This document shows positions 45,101 to 54,072 of a stretch of 55,906 bases of DNA, one piece after another. The notes below the pieces were generated by a model, which was not told where the DNA came from, ran no database searches, and was given only the letters and a program-made list of their open reading frames with translations. The translations under genes were made by a program, and so were the position numbers. The DNA lies in IMG/VR virus record IMGVR_UViG_3300031552_000006, positions 1-55,906 of that record, one strand, 5' to 3'. The stretch's first letter is position 1. Every line of letters starts with the position of its first letter. Source of the stretch: a virus.

Positions 45101-47329
45101 TTTTTGAGAAGCTTTTGGATTGTTAATCACTTCATCAATGGATTTTTCTGAAGAGGATAGATTTTCATTTCCGGATCTGGCGGTATTTTCCATTCGTCCA
45201 GGTTCTGCCTTGGCTTCTAAAGTTTCCCTTAAGAGCTGCGCCCGGGTAGCAAGACGGGTCCCTTCATTTATGAGTTCATTTGCCTTGGCCCTCTTTCCCT
45301 GCTTATTCGCGGCCATCGCCTCATCCATGATCTTTTTTCTTTGAGCTTCTACTTCTTCCCGTAAAGCATCAACTCTTTTAAGCTGTGCATCGGATGCAAC
45401 TTTTGAAAAAGCGATCGCATCTTCGGTGCTATTCAGTTCCGGAATTTCAACATTATTTTTTTCAGCCGGTTTTGTCTGGTCTCCATTTTTCAGCCAGTCC
45501 TTAAACTCATTGATGGAAAATTCCTGTATACTTCCAAGACCTTTCCATCCTTTCTTGTAATTTGAAAGATATCCGATTCGAGCCTTTTTTTCATTTTCAT
45601 AACCCATTAATACCTTGTTTTCATCAAATTTATTAGTATTAGGGTTCATCTGCTTTACAACATAGACCTTTTCGCTTTCAGGTTTAGGGCCGACAAAGAC
45701 ATCAAGTTGCTCATTTTCTCCACCTACGGTTCGACGAATATATCCGTAATGGGAGGTCATTTCATTTTTCCAGGGCTTCCCGGATTTTGAAATACCTTTC
45801 CTGATCGATCCTTTTGGGTTCTCAATACTGATATCAAGCCCATGGATCTTTATTTTGCCTTTTTTATAGTTGCCGGCCTTGACCTGGGCAGGGGTGGGTT
45901 CAGGAGTTTCATTCTGAGGGGATGTCGCTGCCTGGTGCGCCTGCTGGTCAATATCGATATTTCCATTAATATTGAGCGGATCGAGTTCCGGCGCTAACTG
46001 CTGCCCCTCCCCACGTGCGGATTGTTCGGGTTGGAGTTCCATATTCTGGCCGCCGATCCCTGGGCGTTCTTGTATAGGCGGTCCCTCGTTGCCTTGGACA
46101 TATTCTCCCTGGGATGTCTGGCTTCCCAATTGTCCACTTTCTTCTGGAATTTCTGATCCCTGATTTTCTCGTAACCTGCTGGCATTATCAATTTCCTCCT
46201 GTGATAAAGGTAATTTTGCTTCTTCGTCTGTTAAATTTACCTCTTCCCCCATAAATTTTTGAGCTTCCTGATTTATTTCCTCAGGAGTTGGTTGTGGCTC
46301 AGGTTCAGCTTTTGGCACCGGTTTTGTCGGACCCGATTTAAGATCGGTCAAATCTATAGGCTCAACAGGAGAAGGTTCGGGAGTTATTTCTTGTTTTTTA
46401 GTAATAATTTGATCAGTTAAATCTGTGGGCTCGCTCTTAACTCTTAATTCATTAAGCTTTGCATTCCACAAATCACTGCCAGGACCGGCTTTTCTTAATA
46501 AATCACCCTCTGACATATTAGGGTTCTTTTTCATGGTATCGGCAAAATCTTTAATAATTATACGCCGTTCCGGAATAGTAAGCTGTCTATAAGCTGTACT
46601 ATTTTTTATTTCATCAAATATGCCAAATAGACCGAATGTGGCTGACACTTCGCCGATACTCGAAAGAAATGGCTCAAGGACTGGAATAGGATCTTCATCC
46701 TGTGGCATATTGGGATCTTTCAAGGCATTATTTATAATCTGCCCTACCATTCCTAAGCCTTTCCCGGCTTTTTCCGGTATGTAAGACATAACTTTATTTA
46801 ATGCTTCTAATCCCTGAGCATCTTCAGGAGTTTTTATGAAATTCATGGCGCTCATACGCTTATCCAAAGTCTGTTGCGCCTCTTTCAGACTTCCAGGTTC
46901 AAGTTTATACCATGGAGCATTAGGATCTGTTGAAATACGGGGAATAAGTTTTGTTGCTGCCTCTACACCTGCGCCAGGTGTTACTGCCATTGAGCCGGCA
47001 ATTGTTCCTAATACTCGAGACGGAGATGCGTTATCTTCAACGTTTGATATTTTGTTATTTCCCCTATCGATGGAAATAACTCCTAAAGGACCACCCATAA
47101 GATTAGGTACATAAGTAGTTTTTTGAGGACCTACTTGCATAGCGGGAGCTGAGGAAGAAGGATTATTTGATGGCGCAGCATTATGCTGTTCTTTTACAAG
47201 ATCATTGAAAAGGCGATCACTCTGCTGGTCCTCTTTGCTTTTAGGGGCCTCGTAAATCCCAAGAGGATCAAAATTACTTTGTTTAGTATTATCGCTCGAT
47301 TCATTATATATCCCAAGAGGATCGATCAT
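39158..47329 (-). CDS. Giant polyvalent internal virion protein, 2723 aa
   Basis: A very large protein with several enzyme-like domains. Two DPLGIY repeats open it. Near residue 500-600 is an InPase-type polyvalent domain (SHYGYIRRTVGG, then LDVFVGPKPESEKVYVV). Near 930-1010 (MTRLYHGSATNGRV) and 1280-1390 (WRGEDENTGKRTATLGYGTY) are ADP-ribosyltransferase-like parts. A zincin HEKFH lies near 1520, a second HEIGH near 1980. A hydrophobic stretch (MALFTVFGILGGLLTYAF) lies near 2430. Such proteins are packed in the virion and ejected with DNA. Its start overlaps the previous stop by 4 bases. Confidence 0.8.
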   Translation of the reverse strand: MIDPLGIYNESSDNTKQSNFDPLGIYEAPKSKEDQQSDRLFNDLVKEQHNAAPSNNPSSSAPAMQVGPQKTTYVPNLMGGPLGVISIDRGNNKISNVEDNASPSRVLGTIAGSMAVTPGAGVEAATKLIPRISTDPNAPWYKLEPGSLKEAQQTLDKRMSAMNFIKTPEDAQGLEALNKVMSYIPEKAGKGLGMVGQIINNALKDPNMPQDEDPIPVLEPFLSSIGEVSATFGLFGIFDEIKNSTAYRQLTIPERRIIIKDFADTMKKNPNMSEGDLLRKAGPGSDLWNAKLNELRVKSEPTDLTDQIITKKQEITPEPSPVEPIDLTDLKSGPTKPVPKAEPEPQPTPEEINQEAQKFMGEEVNLTDEEAKLPLSQEEIDNASRLRENQGSEIPEESGQLGSQTSQGEYVQGNEGPPIQERPGIGGQNMELQPEQSARGEGQQLAPELDPLNINGNIDIDQQAHQAATSPQNETPEPTPAQVKAGNYKKGKIKIHGLDISIENPKGSIRKGISKSGKPWKNEMTSHYGYIRRTVGGENEQLDVFVGPKPESEKVYVVKQMNPNTNKFDENKVLMGYENEKKARIGYLSNYKKGWKGLGSIQEFSINEFKDWLKNGDQTKPAEKNNVEIPELNSTEDAIAFSKVASDAQLKRVDALREEVEAQRKKIMDEAMAANKQGKRAKANELINEGTRLATRAQLLRETLEAKAEPGRMENTARSGNENLSSSEKSIDEVINNPKASQKEVIAEKTKLKNQVVAGIKSGEFDGAVRFGTVDEIKSILKNGYMPVSSEYGAIHAQPILGKNDDVFAAYGSYEKHNMALVFPKDSIIKKTDAHTKEVLIDSNVDVKRVKFLIDGHKKIYSFNELKDAINSKNAPGSTISPKPVQEVAGGEVQPEATAGRGENIGEKIPSEKSTREPLVKEPPIPKGMTRLYHGSATNGRVTGPAWFSTNKKYAKNYREDAELQYVDYPTEKVNQALDPNNYGQTVEKGFTWNVELDSSETGPRKILKEKKVQAQPQAMAELEQRPEEKKAPKTPADTPQKTSQTEVKGTETKNVKVEEAAKAEESKPEFQPEKKKSNKPRLAENESDLWKAITDKTDKGVVSKSGRIEYPVVRIIGEGDFRVTSKGIEKIKKSGMGLRDATKAEISDLEDAIKTDTAMVLLKTGWGGARTSTDSDVLHSPSGNSFKSFYSEEAPKSAPQSTKEETKATTPGMVRLDKGGVKPFTEYREIKRGKDSGKIEITLATGKKVKVQPEQIREYPSQESGKKYSIQKTRNPDKILWRGEDENTGKRTATLGYGTYFGLNKNKAKSYGMPKAYVNAYPKNPLILGNYESLDDWILKNTKYKNIRDFGKDYTDPGKYLQELGYDGVVSPMTDEVVNYKPEDIRSFNSLEEAKNYIKGKKFSLSKAQKEKLQGVTKQDIQKAFPGSKTWQNIILKFDDKSITGFFVELPNGKQLLIDPQNDFIVGDIDQIAKDYGQTPDEIKRKFASDEARINGAFTPRNGVSLIELASWSDPGDLSHEKFHFLFNLLKREDRANIFKKYGSEEKAAEAFRIKENYTKSFWEKILHTLRRIKDKIFGDVFKPIFDKLKEDRGSISFKNKNAENVESWINEKGTKENQISTPEEESKGLAKLYTPGLEKILEPFKEIKGSLESLLIPTNKSPEHLKAAEVLGKNLGSMGRDAEIANNTLKDASKLFNRLKVHDPNMPDNQNPGLKFMSDMSMGRRMSDAMNKLKIMANTFFKDRLDKLEAADVPLQTVRENYFPGMWTWESRRAFNQAIAEALEKYPVIADKIHMLSDKQKAVIKNRVNQLLKQGKGSDKNGLEYLSKRPFKGKESFRKQKVFDDIMSGIDLGLRPISNNPIDIIRLKLAEMDRSIMANRAIKEWKEKGDIQFLKSGKNIPEGFAKIDDRYGTVYGPPEVLTSEYVDQNIYNALSETAKNLGISHQRKMNAGRGRLGAYSPLEGIKTQYATELGIFGHEIGHALDQKYNLWNSIVKDARGIGKRGNITKGATQKLQATIQNELRALSDLTWEGKAPSKYFKQKVRTKAEKIAHILEAYTQAPERLMEVAPHVYDAFEKFLKSVPELKPLTEIKAGISYKELQNKINIGGFPIIGQWIAKEAVADVLNNYLSSPLYNNKYIGKVFSAYMGTANLLNQFQLGIGSAFHAGFTTGEAITSQTAGMYKDLYGLIKGNRSITDLYKTTKRIPIGFILNPMEGSKILNEWISPTIDIPIDQKISELPSDNPTRIAMITKAAELAGGGFKMERGLRTDLFQDINKDLNSGMKGKIKLGLKSPFIFSEVMAKPIIDILVPRQKAGIFGELAGRIIDMNPDKTLEELIPEFRQAWNRVDARLGQVRYNRLFIKNWSKNIVQALIRAPGWTGGTIAEIGGSIKDTGKFLNEWVKTKKMPENMPDRIAYTMALFTVFGILGGLLTYAFTGEKPQGKDFWAFRTGGIDEYGRPERMVLPSYMKDVWAYSRNPKEVILNKTHPLIGLIKDIAQNEDYYGVKIYNEDDPFIIRQIEKGQYILKQFTPFWLRGAKKESDRSGGFLETLKKHPMKLIGPEFGVMPAPSTYTRSEFEDWAFKISREKNRGLRTKKQFEKSQVKRQLEMALRRKDKDAGIKLNDALKNGSITYRDKLDIQRKAKEDPIEKTAKYLSLENLAYGIQYANDKELLKIIPIFRKKYINKISNRSMSQEDRLRFRNILDNLNQKYNELKRNQK

Positions 47330-48483
47330 AGTTTACCTGCCTTGATAGCATCCTGGATATATTTATTTGCCTGCTTTTCATCCATTCCGCCCTGGTCCAT
47401 TAAATATTTTTTTAATGCCGCTTTTTTTTCGGAGGCGGTTCTATATTTTGTTATATCGAATTTTTCAGCTTTCTTTTTAATAGGCATAGCCTCACTATTT
47501 TGAGGCATTTCAGACGGAGGATACCAGTTTCCGGACCTTGGATCTTTTACCAGATCAATCACTTTCCCATTAATTATAGCAGTCCTTTTTTCTTCGCCAG
47601 TTTTGGAATTTTTACGAGAAATATAATTATGGGTCACTCCTTGATTTATATTGCCTGTTACTTTATTACTATTATTTTCAGTGGCATTTCCAAGTTGTAT
47701 GCCCTGAGATTGTTCTCCTGTAATTAGGGACATTTTTGCCTGAATTTGCTCCTCGGTGGGAGCGTCATTTCCGGCCTTTAATAATTGCTCTACTGCCCAT
47801 TTCCGATTTTCCTGATTTGTTTCAGGATTAAGTTTTGCTTTTGATGTATATCCCGAGGCTATAGCTGCAGCAGGCATAAGAAGTTGTTTGATTAGTTCAT
47901 CCGCGTTATTAAACTTTTGAGACTCTGAGCCATTAAAAAATACATCTATTGTTCCATCGCCATTTTTTTTCATCCCATTGACTGTTACTCCTGGAGCGCC
48001 ATAAACATCAAAAAATTGTTTAAAGCCATTGGAGTCACCCATATAAACTGATTGAACAGCCTGATTTATCATATTATTCCTTGTTCCGGCATCAGTTTGA
48101 TTGTTCTGGGAGCGAAGCGTGTCGGCTCTTGTCTGGGCCGCTGTTGCCTGTGTTCCCAATTCATTCGAACGCATGCGACTATTATTGAATTGCATCGCTT
48201 CATTAGAAAGTTTGGCTTTCTCATTTTCAAGCGAGACCGCATCAAGTTGAAGCTGTTGCTTTTTTTTATTTAAAGCATCTTCAATGGCTAGGCTTCTTAT
48301 TTCTGAAGGAGAAGGAAGATTTCCTCTTCGGGTACCTCCTGAAGGATAATTTCCAAATGTTGATTCTGTAGGCATTGCACGACGACCCCCATATACCGAA
48401 TCATAGGGCCGTTTACTTTGTTGTAAAGCTATATCACGTTGACCAAGACTATACCCCTGTGCGTAATCGCTTCCCATTGACAT
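47326..48483 (-). CDS. Internal virion (ejection) protein, 385 aa
   Basis: A helical, glutamine- and asparagine-rich protein (residues 65-140 coiled coil: NKKKQQLQLDAVSLENEKAK) with a C-terminal helical pair. It lies directly upstream of the giant protein and shares the motif PYxSVYGxR with its neighbour at 48486. Position and composition match ejection proteins of podoviruses. Confidence 0.65.
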   Translation of the reverse strand: MSMGSDYAQGYSLGQRDIALQQSKRPYDSVYGGRRAMPTESTFGNYPSGGTRRGNLPSPSEIRSLAIEDALNKKKQQLQLDAVSLENEKAKLSNEAMQFNNSRMRSNELGTQATAAQTRADTLRSQNNQTDAGTRNNMINQAVQSVYMGDSNGFKQFFDVYGAPGVTVNGMKKNGDGTIDVFFNGSESQKFNNADELIKQLLMPAAAIASGYTSKAKLNPETNQENRKWAVEQLLKAGNDAPTEEQIQAKMSLITGEQSQGIQLGNATENNSNKVTGNINQGVTHNYISRKNSKTGEEKRTAIINGKVIDLVKDPRSGNWYPPSEMPQNSEAMPIKKKAEKFDITKYRTASEKKAALKKYLMDQGGMDEKQANKYIQDAIKAGKL

Positions 48484-48485
48484 TT

Positions 48486-49517
48486 TTAAGCTCCTTTAAC
48501 TGATATTGATCTCTGATTCGCTGGCGTTAACATAGGAGTTTTAACGCTTGTCGTTGTACGATCGCCATAAACAGAATTATATGGCATTGCATTTGTCCCC
48601 GCTTCAGCTTTTGCATTTTCAAGACCAAGCATTGTCATGCCAGCGCTCCCATATTGGGAACCTATATCGGCAACTTTCCCCGCCAATGCACCTTTAAGTT
48701 GCATTGCCTGGTTATTCGCATTTGTATCAGCCAGTTGCAAATTTGCTTCTTGATTCGTAAGGCCTGCTTTTGTGGCCGCAATATCTTTCGCTATTCCATA
48801 AGACTTTGATGGATCTATGAGAGAAAGACCTTTTGCTGCCATATCGGACACTCTATTTTTTTCTCCGGTTCTGGCAACATTCATAGCCATGGCCTCATTT
48901 CGTGCCTGATCGAGATAAGATTTTTGAGTTAATGCCCCAAATTTTCCCGAAGTAGGATCTACGCCATAGCTCATCGCTTGCCTTGTATTTTCGGCCAAAG
49001 CTTTATCAGTGGATGCCCGTACATCTGCAGATGCTCTTCCAGCTACACCGGCATAATCTGGTTTAGAAAGGTCCATGAATTGGTTTGTTAAGTCATTTCT
49101 GGCATTGATATCATTCATTGCTGAATTTATTGATGAAGTTTCAACTCCGCCATATTTCTGGCTAAAATCTTTCGATTGTTGGCCTATGTCTGAGATTAAT
49201 CCTTGAAGTTGTTCACTTCCCGGATACATTGATTTTCCGCTTCCGATATCATTAATGGCACCATTTAATGTGCTTAAGACCTGATCATTTATATCGCCCC
49301 ATTTTTTGAGAAATTCCTGCGTATAATTTCCGCTTCCGGCTCCCCCCGATGACTTTCCACCTACTGTCATTGAGGTGCTAGTTCTATTTCCCATCTGAAG
49401 ATCATAGGCATGGTCTGCTGCCCGAGCCGCTTCAATAGTGGGGTATGTTCTACCATCTTTTCCATATATAGTGGATTGAGGTCCCCATGCACCATTATGA
49501 GATGTTATTACATTCAT
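48486..49517 (-). CDS. Internal virion (ejection) protein, 343 aa
   Basis: Mostly helical and rich in A, S, N and Q with few hydrophobic cores, as in pore-forming ejection proteins. It ends MPYNSVYGDRTTTSVKTP, sharing PYxSVYGxR with the next gene. No named family. ATG 49517 with a moderate upstream site (GGAGGAT). Confidence 0.65.
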   Translation of the reverse strand: MNVITSHNGAWGPQSTIYGKDGRTYPTIEAARAADHAYDLQMGNRTSTSMTVGGKSSGGAGSGNYTQEFLKKWGDINDQVLSTLNGAINDIGSGKSMYPGSEQLQGLISDIGQQSKDFSQKYGGVETSSINSAMNDINARNDLTNQFMDLSKPDYAGVAGRASADVRASTDKALAENTRQAMSYGVDPTSGKFGALTQKSYLDQARNEAMAMNVARTGEKNRVSDMAAKGLSLIDPSKSYGIAKDIAATKAGLTNQEANLQLADTNANNQAMQLKGALAGKVADIGSQYGSAGMTMLGLENAKAEAGTNAMPYNSVYGDRTTTSVKTPMLTPANQRSISVKGA

Positions 49518-49518
49518 T

Positions 49519-50025
49519 TTATCCTCCCATTAATTCCTCTACAGATGTCGCCATAACAAACCTTTTAACCGGAACATTACCTTCTATCTGAACTTCAAAT
49601 ATCCTTCCTCTATATTTTTCTTTAATAGCAAAAGGGATATCAGTTGCATAGACTTCTTTTGTAAAATATAAGGATCCATCTACATAAAATTTTACAGAAA
49701 GATTAAAATCCCCTGAATAATCAGCAACCGTGGGCACTGTTTCGAGTAGGTCCCCGTTAATTGAAAATTTTCCAATCACATCTTCACCAACGGCGCCATG
49801 AATAGCGAGGCCTGATATTCGGCTCACGTTTCTTTCAATGGTTTCATTTCTGGCAATGATCGAATCATAATAATCCTGCCTATCTCCGGTATCGGCGATT
49901 ACCCGAGCCCGGGTAAAGCTCAATTTAAAAGGGAATATCCACTTTCGACTTTTCCAAATATAATTATTTGGATAGGGCTGAGAGCTGTCTCCCTGCCATT
50001 GATATATTCGGTTTCGATAATTCAT
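49519..50025 (-). CDS. Hypothetical tail protein, 168 aa
   Basis: A beta-rich protein (SRISGLAIHGAVGEDVIGKF, then FNLSVKFYVDGSLYF). It lies between the nozzle-like protein and the ejection proteins and is probably a small tail component. Family unknown. Confidence 0.6.
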   Translation of the reverse strand: MNYRNRIYQWQGDSSQPYPNNYIWKSRKWIFPFKLSFTRARVIADTGDRQDYYDSIIARNETIERNVSRISGLAIHGAVGEDVIGKFSINGDLLETVPTVADYSGDFNLSVKFYVDGSLYFTKEVYATDIPFAIKEKYRGRIFEVQIEGNVPVKRFVMATSVEELMGG

Positions 50026-50089
50026 ATTAACCTTAATTGTTATATCAAAATTAACATTTCTCGTTTTTACACTTAAATTGAGGCAAAAA

Positions 50090-52120
50090 TTAAGTGGTTT
50101 GATACATTACCTGGTAATCATTTGAGCCATCAGGATCAGTCGCAAATTGAATCGTTCCATAAGTTGTACTTATTGTCTGGGAAGCGACCGGCGAATCATC
50201 ATCATTTATATTAACTTTAAGGATATCTGATTCTACCTCAATACTATTCCCGAGACCAAATTTTTTACCATATCCCAGATCTAAGGTATCACCAGACCCA
50301 GCTCCTGTTACTGAGTTTATAGTGATAGAATCAATATGTGAAAAAGCTACGTTCAGATCGTTTGATCCTATTATCAGATCGGTCAATGTTTTATTTTCAG
50401 AGCCTGCAGACCCATCCGCCAGTGTTCCAGCAATGGTAATATCTATGGCAGAAATTGAAGTATCACCATCAGTAATAGTAAGGACAACATTTCTGGGATA
50501 ATCTGGTTGTGAAATGCCGGCCATCACTCCGGCTCCTCCGCTCAAATCATATTGGGTGGCTTTCCCTGAAGTTGCCCTGGCATCTGGATTTAGTAAAGAT
50601 TCTTTAAACTGAGACATCGATGTGCTCCTGATAAAATAAAGTTTGTCGTTGGGTCCCACATATGTGGAAAAACAATAAAAATCCAGTGTGGTCGGTTCCG
50701 AATTTGATAAAAGGTCAAATACAAATCCCCCTTCACTGTCCCCGGAATAGAACCCATAATATTTATTATTATGAATAGCTCCATGCATTGTTGATGGGTA
50801 AAGATTTTTCCATTCCTCCACAGTATAATGGGCCTTAGTTATGATATTATTGGCGCCATTTCCTACATACCTAAGCCCATCAGCGGCTGGATATATTACG
50901 CCATTTTCATATGGAACCGCGCCTCTTTTGGATAAGTTCGGTTTGGTGTGTTCGAGAGGATCAATAGTTATGGCTGCAGGAGAAGTGCCCTGTAAAATAT
51001 AGGCTTTTTTTGTTGTGCAAATTACGGCTGCACCTTCACCGATAGAGGTAATGGATACTATTGATTCCGGTACTGCCTGGCTAAATTCAATAGGGAACGC
51101 CCACATTTTATATGGTATTGAAAAATATATATCTTTCCCTTTAAATGCTACCGCTATCCCATTTCCGATATAGCAGAGTCCAAGCAAATCATCGTCAGCA
51201 GGATCATAATCAGCTATTCCCGCCCCTCCCCGGGAAATACTGATGGTAGGACATGAATTACTAAGATCAGCATCTTCTTTACTATCAGCATAAGTTGTGG
51301 TCGAAATAGCGATTTGAGTTACAAATTGATATGTAGCGGTCTCATTTCCGATTATTATTCGATAAATTCTTTTATAAGATAAATTATTATTAAAACATTG
51401 CCATACCGCAGAACCATCATAAGTGTATCCATTCACAGTTTCATTCCAGGTTGGTTCGCTTGAACCGGTTGTTCCGGACTGAACACATTTAAAAAGATAA
51501 GTTCCGCCTTCATCTGTAGTCTTATATACTGAATTTGAGGCTTTTACTTCAGTGGCAGACTGCCATATCATAGACATATCAGATAAATTGACCAATTGCC
51601 CATTCTTAGCCGTGACCTGGCTGCTTGCATTTGAAGGATACCCCTCTTCTCCCCATTCGCTTACAACAGTCCAGATATAATTTATATACCTGTCATCGCC
51701 TGAGCCCGCAGGAGGAGAACTTGCCGATGCGGTTGGAGACAGTAAGGGTGTCGGAATCGAAAGTGGATAAGCATCCCTGGGCATAGCCCCGGTACCGGTA
51801 ATTATCATGTCTCGTTTTGATTTTTTTGGTATACCTGATCCGGTCCAGAATATTTTCCCTTCGGTATCCCCGGAAACGGGGGCCTCTATCAAATCAACCT
51901 CTGCCTCCCATTCGAGCCAATATTCATCCTGATAGAGATAAATCTTTTTCACAATCCCTATATTATCAAGAGTATCGGCTATCAGATAATTATCCCATGG
52001 CCTCAAATTCCCATTCCAGAGCTTACAATTCTGAGCTATTTGAGCCTCATTATTTCCGATATTGTCAGGCGAAACGCTTGGGCGAATGCCTTGGAAGAAT
52101 GGTATTGATATTTTTGTCAT
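50090..52120 (-). CDS. Tail-nozzle-like protein, 676 aa
   Basis: Size, position and sequence recall the propeller-type tail hub (P22 gp10 / T7 gp12 class): repeated strands (LLGLCYIGNGIAVAFKGKDI, then GLRYVGNGANNIITKAHY) and a loading N-terminus NIGNNEAQIAQNCKLWNGNL. A hexamer would plug the tail tube and bind the adaptor. Residues 570-676 form an extra beta domain. The assignment is by pattern, not search. Confidence 0.7.
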   Translation of the reverse strand: MTKISIPFFQGIRPSVSPDNIGNNEAQIAQNCKLWNGNLRPWDNYLIADTLDNIGIVKKIYLYQDEYWLEWEAEVDLIEAPVSGDTEGKIFWTGSGIPKKSKRDMIITGTGAMPRDAYPLSIPTPLLSPTASASSPPAGSGDDRYINYIWTVVSEWGEEGYPSNASSQVTAKNGQLVNLSDMSMIWQSATEVKASNSVYKTTDEGGTYLFKCVQSGTTGSSEPTWNETVNGYTYDGSAVWQCFNNNLSYKRIYRIIIGNETATYQFVTQIAISTTTYADSKEDADLSNSCPTISISRGGAGIADYDPADDDLLGLCYIGNGIAVAFKGKDIYFSIPYKMWAFPIEFSQAVPESIVSITSIGEGAAVICTTKKAYILQGTSPAAITIDPLEHTKPNLSKRGAVPYENGVIYPAADGLRYVGNGANNIITKAHYTVEEWKNLYPSTMHGAIHNNKYYGFYSGDSEGGFVFDLLSNSEPTTLDFYCFSTYVGPNDKLYFIRSTSMSQFKESLLNPDARATSGKATQYDLSGGAGVMAGISQPDYPRNVVLTITDGDTSISAIDITIAGTLADGSAGSENKTLTDLIIGSNDLNVAFSHIDSITINSVTGAGSGDTLDLGYGKKFGLGNSIEVESDILKVNINDDDSPVASQTISTTYGTIQFATDPDGSNDYQVMYQTT

Positions 52121-52129
52121 TATATTCCA

Positions 52130-53563
52130 TTAGATTGTTAGTAAAATTTTACCGGAATCTCCTACGACAACAATAAGACTTGATGTCACGAACACATCAT
52201 TAAGATTGACTGTTTCACTATTTATTTTTTTTGTCCAAGTCGATCCTCCGTCATCAGAAACATAAATAAGTGAATGATCTCCAACGATACAATAAAGATC
52301 TTGAACACTGTTATAATTTATTCGATTAAAATTATAAACCTCATCTACAGAATCATCGATCCATGAAGAGGCTTGATCATAAGATGAGGACGCATGCCTG
52401 ATATTACCAGATTCCCCAACAGCGATAAGGTCATTTCCATTTGAAATTAAATGATTAAAGCCTTTTGTAAATACATTTACAACATTTAAGGCAAATGGGC
52501 TACTTGGGTCTAGGTTTCCGCTGCCATCTATTATTTGAGGATTTGCAATTGTGGTTATTGCTAATGTCCCATCATCGAAAACAATGACAATATGTCCATC
52601 TGGTGTAAATGCTAATCCGGTTGGAGAGGAAGTCGAATAACTGCTTAAATCTTGAATTAAACTATATGTTTTAAATTTAAAAATTATCCTGGGACTACCA
52701 TTATAAGTTCCAACTAAAATCTGGGCATCCCAAAGGGTTGATCCATCATTCCAATAATCTGATGCAATTATTACATCGTTTACGATATGCAGAGATGTAA
52801 GACGACCTGACCCCGCATCCTGGTTCCATGTTATTCCATCAGACGAATACTCAATATAAAGCCATTGATACGCCCTGAAAAATGTAGAGCCTCCAAATAA
52901 TTCATATATAAGCCTTGCTGGTGATGGGTCAGGCGTAGGAATGGGAAGTTTATATCCTTCGTCTGTCCATTCTTTAAAATCGCCATCGATTGAGGTTAAA
53001 ATTCTGCCATTTTCAGAGGCTGCTATTGCTAAACCACTATTGTCATAGATTACAGCTGTTAAATTTTCATCAGTCCCTGAAGATATCAAATCTATATCAT
53101 AAGGAGATCCCGCGATTAATTGCCAGGAAGTTCCTGTAATATTTTTCCACCATCTTTTTTGAAAATCATATGCTCCATTTTGAAAAACCTTTTCACCCAC
53201 ATATTTAGCCGTAAGCACTCCGTTTGGATTATATGCAATTTCCCTGAAAGCTTCTTTTTGAATAAATTGGCTCGCATCATCTTCAGTGATTCGCTGTGAA
53301 ATTACACAACCATCTGTCCAGGACCTGGCACTCACTCCGCGTGAAGCGGTCAGCTTATTATTTTTGAAATCGATATCTGTAATAGTGATAACTTCCCTGT
53401 TACCCAGACGATCCACAATGGTAGCGTGTAATGATTTTGCCGTGATCCAATTCGTTGCCAATGTATGAATATAGCCTGGATAAAGTTCAATCGAAGTATC
53501 GATATCGGTTATGCCGCCCTTAATCCTGCCATAAGCTTTTGTATTAAACCTAAGTTCTGTCAT
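52130..53563 (-). CDS. Tail fibre/spike-like protein with BNR motif, 477 aa
   Basis: After an N-terminal adhesive domain (MTELRFNTKAYGRIKGGI) there is a segment shared with the protein at 54073 (GVLTAKYVGEKVF and NITGTSWQLIAG), then a propeller-like C-terminal half with an Asp-box (YVSDDGGSTWTKK near residue 450). It probably attaches to the virion and binds host surface. ATG 53563 has AAGGG upstream; the open frame extends to 53644 across the next gene. Confidence 0.7.
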   Translation of the reverse strand: MTELRFNTKAYGRIKGGITDIDTSIELYPGYIHTLATNWITAKSLHATIVDRLGNREVITITDIDFKNNKLTASRGVSARSWTDGCVISQRITEDDASQFIQKEAFREIAYNPNGVLTAKYVGEKVFQNGAYDFQKRWWKNITGTSWQLIAGSPYDIDLISSGTDENLTAVIYDNSGLAIAASENGRILTSIDGDFKEWTDEGYKLPIPTPDPSPARLIYELFGGSTFFRAYQWLYIEYSSDGITWNQDAGSGRLTSLHIVNDVIIASDYWNDGSTLWDAQILVGTYNGSPRIIFKFKTYSLIQDLSSYSTSSPTGLAFTPDGHIVIVFDDGTLAITTIANPQIIDGSGNLDPSSPFALNVVNVFTKGFNHLISNGNDLIAVGESGNIRHASSSYDQASSWIDDSVDEVYNFNRINYNSVQDLYCIVGDHSLIYVSDDGGSTWTKKINSETVNLNDVFVTSSLIVVVGDSGKILLTI

Positions 53564-53567
53564 ATAA

Positions 53568-53837
53568 TCAAAACCCTTCCTGCGATTTGCCACACATTGG
53601 GCAATAAATTCCGTCCAGGGATATGCAAAAAAGTGAATTTCCACAATTACAATGCCAATGTAATCCTTCTCTTTCTACTTGATTTTTAAATACCATTTTA
53701 AAGCAATGGCATTTTTCGCATTCTAAGAAAGTTATTCCTATTGGTGCTATAGAAATACCTTCATGGCCACATTGAAGGCAAATCGTTTCTCCTGAAAGAT
53801 GAGGATCAGGCTTATAATCATTAATATTTTCAATCAA
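53568..53837 (-). CDS. Zinc-ribbon protein, 89 aa
   Basis: Four CxxC pairs: CLQCGH, CEKCH, CNCG and CPMCG, so two zinc ribbons. Inserted among tail genes. A regulatory or structural zinc protein; family unknown. Weak upstream site. Confidence 0.65.
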   Translation of the reverse strand: MIENINDYKPDPHLSGETICLQCGHEGISIAPIGITFLECEKCHCFKMVFKNQVEREGLHWHCNCGNSLFCISLDGIYCPMCGKSQEGF

Positions 53838-53851
53838 AAGGAAATTTCCTT

Positions 53852-54058
53852 TTACCCTTTTACCCGGTTCAGTCTCGGATTTGCTTTCTTTGCCTTAGCA
53901 CTTGCACCCCTGGTTTTTGATGCAAGTATAGCGCCAGCCACCTCTTCTCCATAGGGCTTCCCGGTTTTAGGATTTATCTCTTTTGCTATACTTGATTGAA
54001 CCTTACTGAATCCGGGATGGGCGCCAAAATGATTCTGTGAGTGTATTACTTTAGACAT
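53852..54058 (-). CDS. Small basic protein, 68 aa
   Basis: A glycine-, lysine- and alanine-rich protein with KTGKPYGEEVAGAILASKTR and a basic tail. Family unknown. Ribosome binding site AGGAA. Between tail and zinc-ribbon genes. Confidence 0.6.
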   Translation of the reverse strand: MSKVIHSQNHFGAHPGFSKVQSSIAKEINPKTGKPYGEEVAGAILASKTRGASAKAKKANPRLNRVKG

Positions 54059-54072
54059 TTTTCAATTCCTTT

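Noticed and set aside
45972-46191. Frames on both strands inside the giant protein gene
   Set aside because: Unlikely composition and no start signals; shadows of the long gene.
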